Of a DNA stretch of 64,000 bases, positions 1 to 10,390 are shown piece by piece (position 1 is the stretch's first letter; each line of letters begins with the position of its first letter). Source of the stretch: Prorocentrum cordatum. Its lineage: Eukaryota; Sar; Dinophyceae; Prorocentrales; Prorocentraceae. The stretch spans positions 1 through 64,000 of the forward strand of contig CAUYUJ010004723.1 of assembly GCA_963575745.1 (NCBI GenBank), written 5' to 3'. Made by a program: the position numbers and the translations under genes. Under the pieces are notes generated by a model. That model saw only the letters and a list, made by a program, of their open reading frames with translations. It was not told the origin of the DNA and ran no database searches.

Positions 1-398
1 CGGCACCTGGACCCCCCGGTGGTCCCCCTTTCCATTGCGGCCCTATATGGAAAAGGTGCACGGCGCCCCCGGGGCGGTTCTGGACCCCCCGGTGGTCCAC
101 TTTTCCATAGCGCGGCCCTATGGAAACGGCGCACGGCGCCCCCCGGGCGGCACCTGGACCCCCCGGTGGTCCCCCTTTCCATAGCGGCCCTATGGAAACG
201 GTGCATGGCGCCCCCGGGGCGGCACCACGTCCCCATGGTGGTTCCCCTTTCCACATCGGCCCTATGGAAACGGTGCACGGCGCCCCCGGGGCCGGTTCCT
301 GGACCCCCCGGTGGTCCACTTTTCCATAGCGGCCCTATGGAAACGATGCACTGCGCCCCCGGGCTGGCCCTGGACCCCCTGGTGGTCCCCGTTTCCTG
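1..398. repeat. 72-bp GC-rich tandem array, copy 1
   Basis: About five units with period 72 bp (the CCCTATGGAAA box recurs at about 44, 119, 191, 263 and 336; one unit is slightly longer). Each unit contains TTTCCATA-7 nt-TATGGAAA, a perfect 8-bp stem, and GGACC-7 nt-GGTCC. Because 72 is a multiple of three, all frames stay open and give repetitive Pro/Gly/Leu ORFs that I do not call genes. The array starts at or before the window edge. A second copy lies at 4.92-5.29 kb. Confidence 0.9.
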
Positions 399-479
399 AA
401 ACCTGACCGGACAAGAACGGGAAGCGTCGCTTTAATCCACCAAGCATGTGGAAAATGCTCTGTTGTTGTTATGCCGCGC

Positions 480-640
480 AGGTATGCCGTGGCGCGCGTG
501 TCGGCGTGCGTGCGGGGTGTGTTTTGCTGTGCTCCTGTGTGTTATGCCGTGCTCCTGTTCTGCCGTGCTTCTGTGTTCTGCCGTGCCTCTGTGTGCTCTG
601 TGTGTTCTGCCGTGTTCCTGTATCTGCCGTGCGGATCGTC
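480..640 (-). repeat. Inverted arm of the GCACGGCAG satellite
   Basis: The motif TGCCGTGCTCCTG and variants repeat here. They are the reverse complement of the CAGGAGCACGGCA unit that fills 660-3440, so the array changes orientation at about 640-680. No gene is seen in 398-660. Confidence 0.75.
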
Positions 641-659
641 GCGGTGGTCGTTTTGGCAG

Positions 660-3440
660 AGCTTCTGGGCGCACGCGGCAGAAAAAGATCAGGAGCACGG
701 CAGAATAGGCCCCAAGAGCGAAGGAGCACGGCAGAGAAAGACAAGGAACACGGCAGAATAGACCCCAAGAGCAAATGAGTACGGCAGAATACACCCCAAA
801 AGCTAAGGAGCACGGCAGAAAATGACCAGGAGCACGGCAGAATAGACCTCAAGAGCTAAGGAACAGGCAGAAAAAAGACCAGGAGCACGGCAGATTAGGC
901 CCCAAGAGCGAAGGAGCACGGCAGAAAAAGACCAGGAGCACGGCAGAATAGACCCCAGGAGCTAAGGAGCAGGGCTGGATATGCCTCAAGTGCGAAGGAG
1001 TACGGCAGAGAAAGACCAGGAGCACGGCAAGATAGACCCCAAAAGCTAAGGAGCACGGCAGGGAATGACCAGGAGCACGGCAGAGTAGGCCCCAAGAGCG
1101 AAGGAGCACGGCAGAAAAAAAAAAAACATAAGCACGCCAGAGTAGACCCCGAGAGCTGAAGGAGTGCGGGAAAATAGACCCCTAAGAGCGAAGGAGCAAA
1201 CCAGAAAAAGACGAGGAGCACAGCAGAATAGAACCCAAGAGACAAGGAACACGGCAGAATATGCCCCAAGTGCGAAGGAGCACGGCAGAAAAAAAAGCAG
1301 GAGCACGGCAGACAAAGACCAGGAGCACAGCAGAATAGGCCCCATGAGCGAAGGAGCACGTCGGAAACAAACCAGGAGCATGACATAATAGACTCCAAGA
1401 GCTGCCGAGCACGGCAGAAAAAGACCAGGAGCACTGCAGAATAGACCCCAAGAGCTAAGGAGCACGGCATAATAGGCCCCAAGAGCGAAGAAGACGCCAG
1501 AAAAAGACCAGGAGCACGGCAGAAGATGCCCCAAGAGCTAAGGACGATGGCAGAAAAGACCGAAACACAGCAGAAACGGCCAGAGGAGCCAAGGAGTACG
1601 ACCGAAAAGACCAGGAGCACGGCAGATTAGGCCCGAAGAGCGAAGAAGCAAACCAGAAAAAGACGAGGAGCACGGCAGAATAGAACCCAAGAGACAAGGA
1701 GCACGGCAGAAGATGCCCCAAGTGCGAAGACGCACGGCAGAAAATGACCAGGAGCACGGCAGAATAGACCCCCAGAGCTCAGGGGCACGGCAGAAAAAGA
1801 CCAGGACCACGGCAGATTAGACCTCAAGAGCTAAGGAACAAGCAGAAAAATGACCAGGAGCACGGCAGATTAGGCCCCAAGAGCGAAGGAGCACGGTAGA
1901 AAAAGACCAGGAACACGGCAGAATAGACCCCAGGAGCTAAGGGGCAGGGCTGGATATGCCTCAAGTGCGAAGGAGTACGGCAGAGAAAGACCAGGAGCAC
2001 GGCAAGATAGACCCCAAAAGCTAAGGAGCACGGCAGAGAATGACCAAGAGCACGGCAGAATAGGCCCCAAGAGCGAAGGAGCACGGCAGAAAAAAAAACA
2101 GAAGCACGCCAGAGTAGACCCCGAGAGCTGAAGGAGTGCGGGAAAATAGACCCCAAGAGCGAAGGAGCAAACCAGAAAAAAACGAGGAGCACAACATAAT
2201 AGAACCCAAGAGACAAGGAACACGGCAGAATCTGTCCCAAGTGCGAAGGAGCACGGCAGAAAAACAAGCAGGAGCACGGCAGACAAAGACCAGGAGCACA
2301 GCAAAATAGGCCCCATGAGCGAAGGAGCACGTCGGAAACAAACCAGGAGCATGGCAGAATAGACTCCAAGAGCTGCCGAGCACGGCAGAAAAAGACCAGG
2401 AGCACGGCAGAATAGACCCCAAGAGCTAAGGAGCACGGCATAATAGGCCCCAAGAGCGAAGAAGACGCCAGAAAAAAGACCAGGAGCACGGCAGAAGATG
2501 CCCCAAGAGCTAAGGACGACGGCAGTAAAGACCGAAACACAGCAGACAAGGCCCGAGGAGCCACGGACTACGACAGAAAAGACCAGCACGGCAGAATAGG
2601 CCCGAAGAGCGAAGAAGCAAACCAGAAAAAAACGAGAAGCACGGCAGAATAGGACCCGAGAGACAAGGAGCACAGCAGAAGATGCCCCAAGTGCGAAGAA
2701 GCACGACAGAAAATGACCAGGAGCACGGCAGAATAGACCCCCAGAGCTCAGGGGCACGGCAGAAAAAGACCAAGACCACGGCAGAATAGACCCCAGAGCT
2801 AAGGAGCACGGCAGAAAAAAACCAGGAGCACGGCAGAATAGGCCCCATGAGCGAAGGAGCACGGCAGAAAAAAAAACAAAGAGCACGGCAGAATAGACCC
2901 CAAGAGCTGAGGAGCACGGCAGAAAAGGCCCCAAGAGCGAAGGAGCATGACAGAAAATGAACAGGAGCACGGCAGAATAGACCCCAAGAGTTGAGGAGCA
3001 CGGCAGAATAGGCGCCAGGAAAGAAGGAGCATTGTAAAACACGACCAGTGACCAGGAGCACGGCAGAATAGACCGCGAGAGCTAAGGAGCACGGCAAGAT
3101 AGATGCAATAATACAGCATAATACGCCCCAAGGAAGAAGGAGTATGCAAGAAAAGCACAAGGAACACGGCAGATTAAACCCCGAAAGCGAAGGAGCACGG
3201 CAGAATATGCCCCAAGAGCTAAGGAGCACGGCAGAAAACGACCAGGAGCACGGCATCATAAGCCCCAAGAACAAAGGATTGTGACAGAAAATGGCCAGGA
3301 GCATGGCAGAATAGGCCCGAAGAGCGCAGGAGCACGGCACAAAAAAAACAAGGAGCATTTCAGAATAGACCCCAGGAGCGAAAGAGCCCGACAGAATAGA
3401 CGTCAAGAGCGAAGGAGCACGGCAAAACTGCTCATTATCT
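660..3440. repeat. GCACGGCAG satellite with ~975-bp higher-order repeat
   Basis: Tandem degenerate units of the form CAGGAGCACGGCAGAATAG followed by GCCCCAAGAGCGAAGGAG fill 2.8 kb. A higher-order period is visible: the block starting TAGACCTCAAGAGCTAAGG near 843 recurs near 1818, about 975 bp later, with the same order of variant units after it. The minus strand gives open frames of up to 390 codons (Leu/Ala/Pro/Ser-rich), explained by the repeat and not coding. Confidence 0.9.
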
Positions 3441-3554
3441 GCCTTGTTTTTTTTCGCCGGCCATGCCCCGCCCGATTTGTTTGAGGATGTATGCAGCGAG
3501 AGCGCGATTTTCAACATGAGAGGTATTGAAACCGCCACTGCAAGATATCATTGT

Positions 3555-4690
3555 TGTTAGGATGTCTCAGGCGAGACGCTAGTTTTTGAACATCTGTCGA
3601 ATTCGCGGGCTCCCATGTTTAAGGGTTGTCTCAGGCGAAACGCTCATTTTTGATGAAATCGATGTTGTGAACATTTCATTTTTGTAAGGATGTCTCAGAC
3701 GAAATCGCCATTTTGGATCGTCTCGAGGGCACTCCTGGGGGTCAAATTTGGGCTTGTTTGGGGCCTTCGGGGGCTTTCGTGATGCCTTACAAAACCGTTG
3801 CAGTCCGATGTTACACACATTCATTGTTTCAGGATGTCCCTAGCGAAATCGCCATTTGTAGATGACTGGCCTAAACCATCTAGAAGCCTTTTCAGGAGCG
3901 ATCCCCAGACGATGTTAAAACAGCAGTTTTCAAAACGATGTTGTTCGATTTGTTTTTTTTGTTTGAAGATGTCCCTAGCGAAATCCCTATTTTCAGCAAC
4001 CTTAAGGAGGCTATTGGAGCCATGTGGGGCCTTCTTTTGCTTCCTGATGCCCTCCTAAAATCATTACGATGCGATGTCGCACGCATCATTTGTTCAGGAT
4101 GTCCCTACCGAAATCGACATTGTTAGAAGGCTGCCTTGGGCCGTCTGGAAGCCTTTTTCAAAAGCAATGTCTAAACTATGTAAGAACAACAGTTTTCAAG
4201 TCGATGCTGGTGTATGTGTTCACTTTTGAGGATGTCCCTAGCGAAATCGCTATTTTCGGAAGTCCCCCAATCGTTCTGACAGCCATCGTGACGTGTTTTT
4301 TTGCCTCTCGTTTCGTCATCTTGAGGTACTTCGAGAACGATATCAAGACGACGTTGAGGACATCTCATTTTGTTGAAAATGTCCCTAGCGAAATGCAAAT
4401 TTTCTGCTGTGCTCTTCGTTCTGGTCCGCCGTGTTGCCGCTTGTGTTCTGAGGATGTCCCTAGCGAAATCGCAATTCTTAACATAAGAGTTAGTTAAAGA
4501 CTTCAGTCGTCATGCCATTTTTCCGAGGATGTCCCGAGCGAAACGCAAATTTTCACAGATTGCGAAATTTCGTTGTCATCATTTTTTCGAGGATGTCTCG
4601 AGCGAAACGCTTGTCCTTGTTAAACGCGATGTCGCGAAGATCTCATTTTTGTGAGGATGTCTCGAGCGAAATCGCCATCCCGAGGAATCC
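3555..4690. repeat. Boxed repeat: conserved 25-nt motif in diverged spacers
   Basis: About twelve copies of AGGATGTCCCTAGCGAAATC or a near variant occur at about 3560, 3626, 3687, 3831, 3966, 4097, 4227, 4377, 4451, 4526, 4591 and 4653. Spacing is either 61-75 or 130-150 bp. Sequence between boxes is much more diverged but still related in places (a CAGTTTTCAA piece recurs), so this is an old tandem array in which one box has stayed conserved. No gene is seen. Confidence 0.8.
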
Positions 4691-4917
4691 GCCAAGCCGG
4701 TTCCCCGTGCACCCCGCCACCCCCTATAGTAAAGATATTTCTTACTGATACGAGGCGGATTCAGCCAAAACGTCCAGTTCGCTTTTCGTTCCTCGAAGAC
4801 GCTTCCCGTCATCCGCCGACCCCTTTGGGATCATCAGGCGTGTGAGATTGTATCCCCTCCCCCCTAACCCCCCTCCCCACCGGACCCATGTCGCGCCCCC
4901 CCCCCTTGGACCTCCGT

Positions 4918-5285
4918 TGCCATAACGGCCTTATGGAAACGGCACAAGGCGCCCCCGGGGCGGCCCTGGACCCCCCGGCGGCCCCTCTTTCCATAGCGGC
5001 CCTATGGAAACGGCGCACGGCGCCCCCCGGGCGGCACCTGGACCCCCCGGTGGTCCCCCTTTCCATTGCGGCCCTATGGAAAAGGTGCACGGCGCCCCCG
5101 GGGCGGCACCACGTCCCCCTGGTGGTTCCCCTTTCCACATCGGCCCTATGGAAACGGTGCACGGCGCCCCCAGGTCGGCTCCTGGACCCCCCGGTGGTCC
5201 ACTTTCCCATAGCGGCCCTATGGAAACGGTGCGCTGCGCCCCCGGGCCGGCCCTGGACCCCCTGGTGGTCCCCGTTTCCTGAAAT
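4918..5285. repeat. 72-bp GC-rich tandem array, copy 2
   Basis: Same unit and same order of variant units as 1-398, ending in the same CCCCGTTTCCTGAA junction. Boxes lie at about 4932, 5003, 5075, 5147 and 5219. The two arrays are a segmental duplication separated by the satellite and boxed repeats. The stretch 4690-4918 is C-rich and shows no gene. Confidence 0.88.
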
Positions 5286-5542
5286 CCTTGAAGGAAACGA
5301 CGCACGGGCCGCTAAACTGATACGCCTGGCAACTGCGCGCTGAGAACCCGAGTGTCTTACAGGCTCCGCACACCACGTTGACTCCTGTTGCCTGTCGATG
5401 ATCTCCCACTTGTTTCTGCTTCAAAAGTTTCGTGTCCGAGAACGCTCCTCTGCACGCCGCGCACGTCAGTGGCTTCGCGCCAGGAGGCCCCCGAGAGACC
5501 TGCCAAGAGTCCCAAGGGGTCGGCGGTGCGGCGTAAGCCAAA

Positions 5543-5604
5543 GTATATATATATATATATATATATGTACACACTAGAAGCATCGCGCGCGCTTCGCGCG
5601 CGCT
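5543..5604. repeat. TA tract plus perfect CG hairpin, copy 1
   Basis: A (TA)n tract at 5543-5567 is followed by CGCGCGCG-CTT-CGCGCGCG at 5584-5602, a perfect 8-bp stem with a 3-nt loop. About 37 nt around the hairpin (CTAGAA...CTCAAGTT) match a second locus at about 61914-61950 with two differences. Confidence 0.85.
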
Positions 5605-5639
5605 CAAGTTCTAGCTAGGCTTGATGGGCGAACACATGG

Positions 5640-6905
5640 AATATCATCCTTGTCGTTTCTTGCGTCCAGGGACTCTTTTGGAGGCCCTGCGCAAGCCTCG
5701 GAATTGTATAGAAGGGGAACTGCGGAAACGGAAAAATCATTAATTGCCTTTAGGTGTTCAACGATTTGAGGCCCTCGAAAGCTTCCTGGGTTCTTTTCTG
5801 GGGCCTTCGTTGTGGTCTGTTGTGCAAGAATAGACAGGGGGCGAACTTGGAGAAAAACAAATTGGTGGGATTTCTCTTTCTTTCAAGTTGTAGTGCCCGG
5901 GCTGTGGGTTAGACGACTTCTGGATGCAGGCCATGGTCTGTTGGGATGCCTCTCGGGGTCTTCGTGCAACAATAAGCAGGGGGTGATTTCGAAAAAAGGG
6001 GACTTCTAAAATTCCACTGCTTCAACTCATGGGATCGTGGGATCCCGAATTCTACAATGGCTTCAGGGGCAGCCAAGAGGACACGAAGACGATCCAAGAG
6101 TGCCACGACAGCGTCAGAGAGTTCAACAGCATTCCCGAAACATTTTTGCATGTGACCCCGAAGTCTTGATGGGGCTCGAGGAAGAGAATAGGGAGCAGGA
6201 GTCCCAATTTGAAAAGAAAGGGATCTCTGCAATTCCTTTTTGTCAAATTCCTCGGTCTTGGAGCGTTGGAAACGGGAAAACGTGACAAGGCGAAACATGT
6301 AGACAAAAACAAACTGGAAAACAACGATTTTACCCTCTTCGAGCTCTCTCGGGACGGCTCTCGAAGCTCTATTGGGCTGTTTGGGGGGCCTCGTCGGAGC
6401 TTTTCGGGGGCCTCTCAGGGTCTGGGGTGTGTTGGAGGCCTCGAGGGGGTCCTGGAGTCCTCTCTATTCTGGGGTGGTCTGGGGCTGTCCGGGGCGCCTC
6501 TTCGGCAATCTTGGGGCCGTCTTGGTCCCTCTTGGGGCCGTCTTGGGGGCCTCTTGGGGGGTCTTGGGGCGGTCTTGGGGCGGTCTTGGGGGCCTCTTCG
6601 GCTCCTGGAGCGTTGGAAACATGAAATGGTGAGAAGGCCAAAAACCCAGAACAAACCATTAAAATTAACGATTTTAGGTTCTCTGGGCGCTCTCGGGAGG
6701 CCCCTCGGAGCTCTCTTGAGGTCTCTTGGAGGCCTCCTGGGAGCCTGGAGAGCCGCCCGAAAGCTATCCTGGGTTGCTTGGGAGCGTCTTGGGCAATTCT
6801 TTTACGTTCTAGGGGCTTCTTGGGGTCGTCTTGGGCTGTCTTTGGGCATTGTGGGGGCTCCCCGGGAGGCCGGGAAGCGCGGTACCGCGAGCGCAATCGA
6901 GATGT
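5640..6905. repeat. Degenerate GGGGCC/TCTTGGGG repeats with A-rich islands
   Basis: G-rich motifs such as CTCTTGGGGCCGTCTTGG alternate with A-rich islands that begin GGAGCGTTGGAAAC at about 6255 and 6607 (352 bp apart). The same arrangement recurs at 63.48-64.0 kb, and in the opposite orientation at 55.66-56.29 kb. Open frames on both strands are Gly/Pro/Arg repeats, not genes. Confidence 0.75.
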
Positions 6906-7124
6906 GAAGGAGGTGGAGGACGCCCCAGGAGGGGGCCAGGCGTATTTGTTTATATAATACATACACCTGTACATATAGATATCTAAACATACATCTACAC
7001 CTATACGACTACCCTTCACGTGATGAGGAGATTGTGGGTGGGGAAGTTCAGCTCTGAATGTGCGATTGGGGTCGGATCGGATTCGGCGGAAACCAGTTGG
7101 GCACCACGGATCACCTGTTAGGAC

Positions 7125-7395
7125 ATGCATCTGTCAATATCACTCTCTATCTACCTATCGATCTCACTATCGATCTCGCGCTATCTATCGATCTCGCTGT
7201 CTATCGATCGCGCAGTCGATCTCACGATCCATCTCACTATCAATCTATCTATCGATCTCGCTATCGATCTCACTATCGACCACACGGGACACCACGGGTC
7301 ACCGCGGCACGGGACACCGCTGGACACCACGGAACACCACGGGACACCGCGCCACGGGACACCACGGGACACCGCGGGACACTGGCGGGACACCC
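7125..7395. repeat. ATCGATCTC and CACGGGACACCG microsatellites
   Basis: 7125-7275 is a degenerate array of ATCTCGCTATCG-like units (many ATCGAT). 7268-7395 is a degenerate CACGGGACACCG array. The unique-looking stretches beside it (6905-7125, 7400-7785) show no exon-like reading frame I would defend. Confidence 0.8.
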
Positions 7396-7784
7396 CTGAG
7401 CCAAACGCCGGCCAACTGGGGGCGCAGAGACACTGGAGCCCAGCTTCGAACTGGCCAGGGCGGGTTCGCTCCTCTCCCGCCCACGCAGTTTCGCATCGCC
7501 CGAACGCACGACGCGAACACGAAACCGAAACCGATTTTCCGGAGGGAAGTCTCCATGTCACTTCGAACTCACCACCCAACCTCCGATAAAAGTAAGAATA
7601 ACAAAGATTCGCGAGCGCCCCACGCATCGTCGCCCCGCACGCCCCGGCGGTTTCAGAGCCAACAGTTAGCAAGCGGGGCCACGACGTAAACGCTGCCTCG
7701 GGCACACCCTGGAACACCTCAAGGTATCTCAACGACCAGGCCACCGAGTGTCGTTACCGTTGCGCATTCCCATGCCAAGGAGGT

Positions 7785-8000
7785 CGTCGGAATCGCCATC
7801 GCGCTGGCATCGGCGTCGTCGGCGTCGCCCTCGCAGTCGACGTCGGCATGTGCACCGTCGGCGGCATCGTCAGCGTCGCCGTCGCTGTTGTCGTCGGCAT
7901 CGCCGGCTTCGGCGCCGTCGGCGCCGTCGGCCGCGTCGGCAACGTCAACGGCGTCGTCGTCGTCGTCGCCGTCGGTGTCGGAGGGCGAGGCGGAGGAGGC
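7785..8000. repeat. GTCGGC-type triplet repeat
   Basis: Degenerate GTCGGC/GTCGTC units, read as poly-Arg on one strand and Asp/Ala on the other. The downstream stretch 8000-8285 has no recognised feature. Confidence 0.75.
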
Positions 8001-8285
8001 GAAGCAAAGGGCCTCCCCGCCCTGCTCCTTCGTCAACCCCGCATCTCCCTCTCCTTCAAACTCCCCACCGTACTCAACAATTACACAATATGAACACTAC
8101 TCTCCTCCATCCCCTGATGGCGTGCGGAAGATAGCGGGCACCCCTCCGCGTACTGTTTTTACCTAACAGCGAAGACTGATAGGTTTCTAATGGGGTCAAA
8201 AGAGAGCATCTGATGACTCCCCAGTGGGGTCTGGGCGGGAGCCGGACAGGCGAGAACCGGGCTCGTTTTAAGCAAACAGTCACAC

Positions 8286-8640
8286 ACTTCGTGCTCTTCG
8301 ACCTCCCAGAACTCCATTCCCGGGCCACATTTCGAATGCCCGGAGCCAACTGTAGGCCACTTCGTGCTCTTCGACTTCCCAGAACTCCATTCCCGGGCCA
8401 CATTTTGGATGCCCGGAGCCAACTGTAGGCCACTTCGTGGTCTTCGAGTTCCCAGAACTCCATTCCTGGGCATGATTTTGAATGCCCGGAGCCAACTGTA
8501 GGCCACTTCGTGGTCTTCAAGTTCCCAGAACTCCATTCCTGGGCATGATTTTGAATGCCCGGAGCCCACTGTAGGCCACTTCGTGTTCTTCGAGTTCCCA
8601 GAACTCCATTCCTGGGCCACGCTTTGAATGCTGAGGCAGG
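8286..8640. repeat. 73-bp tandem array A
   Basis: Five units; the CTTCGTG box recurs at 8288, 8360, 8433, 8506 and 8579. Unit content is CCAGAACTCCATTCC, a GGGCCA/GGGCAT segment, then GCCCGGAGCCAACTGTAGGC. It is unrelated in most of its sequence to the 73-bp array at 58.6 kb, yet has the same length. Confidence 0.88.
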
Positions 8641-9690
8641 CTGATTCTGAGGCTGAGGCAGGCTGAGGCTGAGGCAGGCTGAGGCTGAGGCCGAGGCTGA
8701 AGGCAGACTGAGGCTGAGGCTGAAGCAGGCTGAGGCTGAGGCAGAGGCCGAGGCTGAGGCTGAGGCTGAGGCAGGCTGATGAGGCTGAGGCTGAGGCTGA
8801 GGCTGAGGCTGAGGCTGAGGCTGAGGCTGAGGCAGGCTGAGGCTGAGGCAGGCTGAGGCTGAGGCCGAGGCTGAAGGCAGGCTGAGGCTGAGGCTGAGGC
8901 AGACTGAGGCTGAGGCTGAGGCTGAGGCTGAGGCTGAGGCTGAGGCTGAGGCAGGCTGAGGCTGAGGCTGAGGCTGATGCTGAGGCAGGCTGAGGCTGAG
9001 GCTGAGGCTGAGGCTGATGATGCAGGCTGAGGCTGAGGCAGGCTGAGGCTGAGGCCGAGGCTGAAGGCAGACTGAGGCTGAGGCTGAAGCAGGCTGAGGC
9101 TGAGGCTGAGGCAGGCTGAGGCTGAGGCTGAGGCAGGCTGAGGCTGAGGGCTGAGGCTGAGGCTGAGGCTGAGGCTGAGGCAGGCTGAGGCTGAGGCGAG
9201 GCTGCAGGCAGACTGAGGCTGAGGCTGAGGCAGGCTGAGGCTGAGGCAGGCTGAGGCCGAGGCTGAAGGCAGACTGAGGCTGAGGCTGAAGCAGGCTGAG
9301 GCTGAGGCTGAGGCAAGGGCTGAGGCTGAGGCTGAGGCAGGCTGATGCTGAGGCAGGCTGAGGCTGAGGCTGAGGCTGATGCAGGCTGAGGCTGAGGCAG
9401 GCTGAGGCTGAGGCCGAGGCTGAAGGCAGACTGAGGCTGAAGCTGAAGCAGGCTGAGGCTGAGGCAGAGGCAGGCTGAGGCTGAGGCTGAGGCAGGCTGA
9501 TGCTGAGGCAGGCTGAGGCTGAGCTGCTGATGTAGGGTGAGGCTGAGGCAGGCTGAGGCCGAGGCCGAGGCTGAAGGCAGACTGATGCTGAGGCTGAAGC
9601 AGGCTGAGGCTGAGGCTGAGGCAGGCTGAGGCTGAGGCAGGCTGAGGCCGAGGCTGAGGCAGGCTCAGGCTGAGGCTGTAACTGCGACTG
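8640..9690. repeat. GAGGCT hexamer satellite with higher-order blocks
   Basis: About 1 kb of GAGGCTGAGGCAGGCT repeats. A longer block containing GAGGCCGAGGCTGAAGGCAG recurs at least five times (about 8690, 8860, 9050, 9255, 9410, 9560), which gives higher-order structure. The 385-codon minus frame (Ser/Ala/Gln/Pro repeats) is a shadow of it. Confidence 0.9.
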
Positions 9691-9924
9691 CCGTTGCCAC
9701 TGCGACTGTCATCGCGAATGCGACTACGACTGCGAGAACAGCAGAATTCTACAACTGGATTCTCATCTGAATCTGAAGGGGGATGCTTCCAGGTATGCTC
9801 CTACACATCGCTGTTAGGTTGCTTTGCCGGGATAATTTACACACAGGATTTCCCGGAATTGGGTTTTCGCTTTGTTTTTTTGTCAAAATGATGCTCTCGC
9901 TGAGGCGCGGGCTTCATTTTCGGG

Positions 9925-10085
9925 CTTCCGCTCGTTCCGAATCGTGCTCCCGCTGCAACGCTGGCCTCGTTTCCGTGCTTCCGCTCGTTCCGAATCGTGC
10001 TCCCGCTGCAGCGCTGGCCTCATTTCCGCGCTTCCGCTCGTTCCGAATCGTGCTCCCGCTGCAGCGCTGGCGTCATTTCCAGTGC
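9925..10085. repeat. 53-bp tandem repeat, three units
   Basis: The box CTCGTTCCGAATCGTGCTCC recurs at 9931, 9984 and 10037. The preceding stretch 9690-9925 is unique sequence with no recognised gene. Confidence 0.85.
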
Positions 10086-10390
10086 CATGCCACGGCATGC
10101 AATGCAATGCTAGGTTGCGTTCCGCTGCGCGATGCCATGCCTTCAGCTGCAGCTGTCATATCCAGTGCTTAAGTGCCACGTCATGCTATGCCATGCTACG
10201 CTTTGATCTTCAACGCCATGCTATGCAATGTTATGTTCGGGGCCGCTGTGCGATGCCATGCTTTGCGTTGCAAAGCTTTGTGATGCAATGCTTCACTACG
10301 CCACGCCACGCCATGCTGTGACATACTACGATTTGCGGTGCTCTTCTACGCCATGCCATGCCGTGCTCTACAATGCATCGCGTACCCTTT
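10085..10390. repeat. Degenerate ATGC/CCATGC repeat
   Basis: Loose array of CAATGC, CTATGC and GCCATGC words with no fixed period. No gene is seen. Confidence 0.6.

Noticed and set aside
1870-3042. 390-codon minus-strand open frame
   Set aside because: It is the GCACGGCAG satellite read as Leu/Ala/Pro/Ser repeats; neighbouring frames are open too.
3700-3720. GCCATTTTGG resembling part of the dinoflagellate spliced leader
   Set aside because: Only about ten bases match, it falls inside one of twelve repeat boxes, and no full leader or splice context follows.
3555-4690. CRISPR-like look of a short repeat with variable spacers
   Set aside because: Spacers are related to each other, spacing is irregular, and the genome is eukaryotic.
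7748-8134. Arg-rich plus-strand frame that could look like a basic DNA-binding protein
   Set aside because: It is GTCGGC triplet repeat; the opposite strand is equally open as Asp/Ala.
8159-9316. 385-codon minus-strand open frame of Ser/Ala/Gln/Pro repeats
   Set aside because: Produced by the GAGGCT hexamer and the 73-bp array; no independent coding sign.
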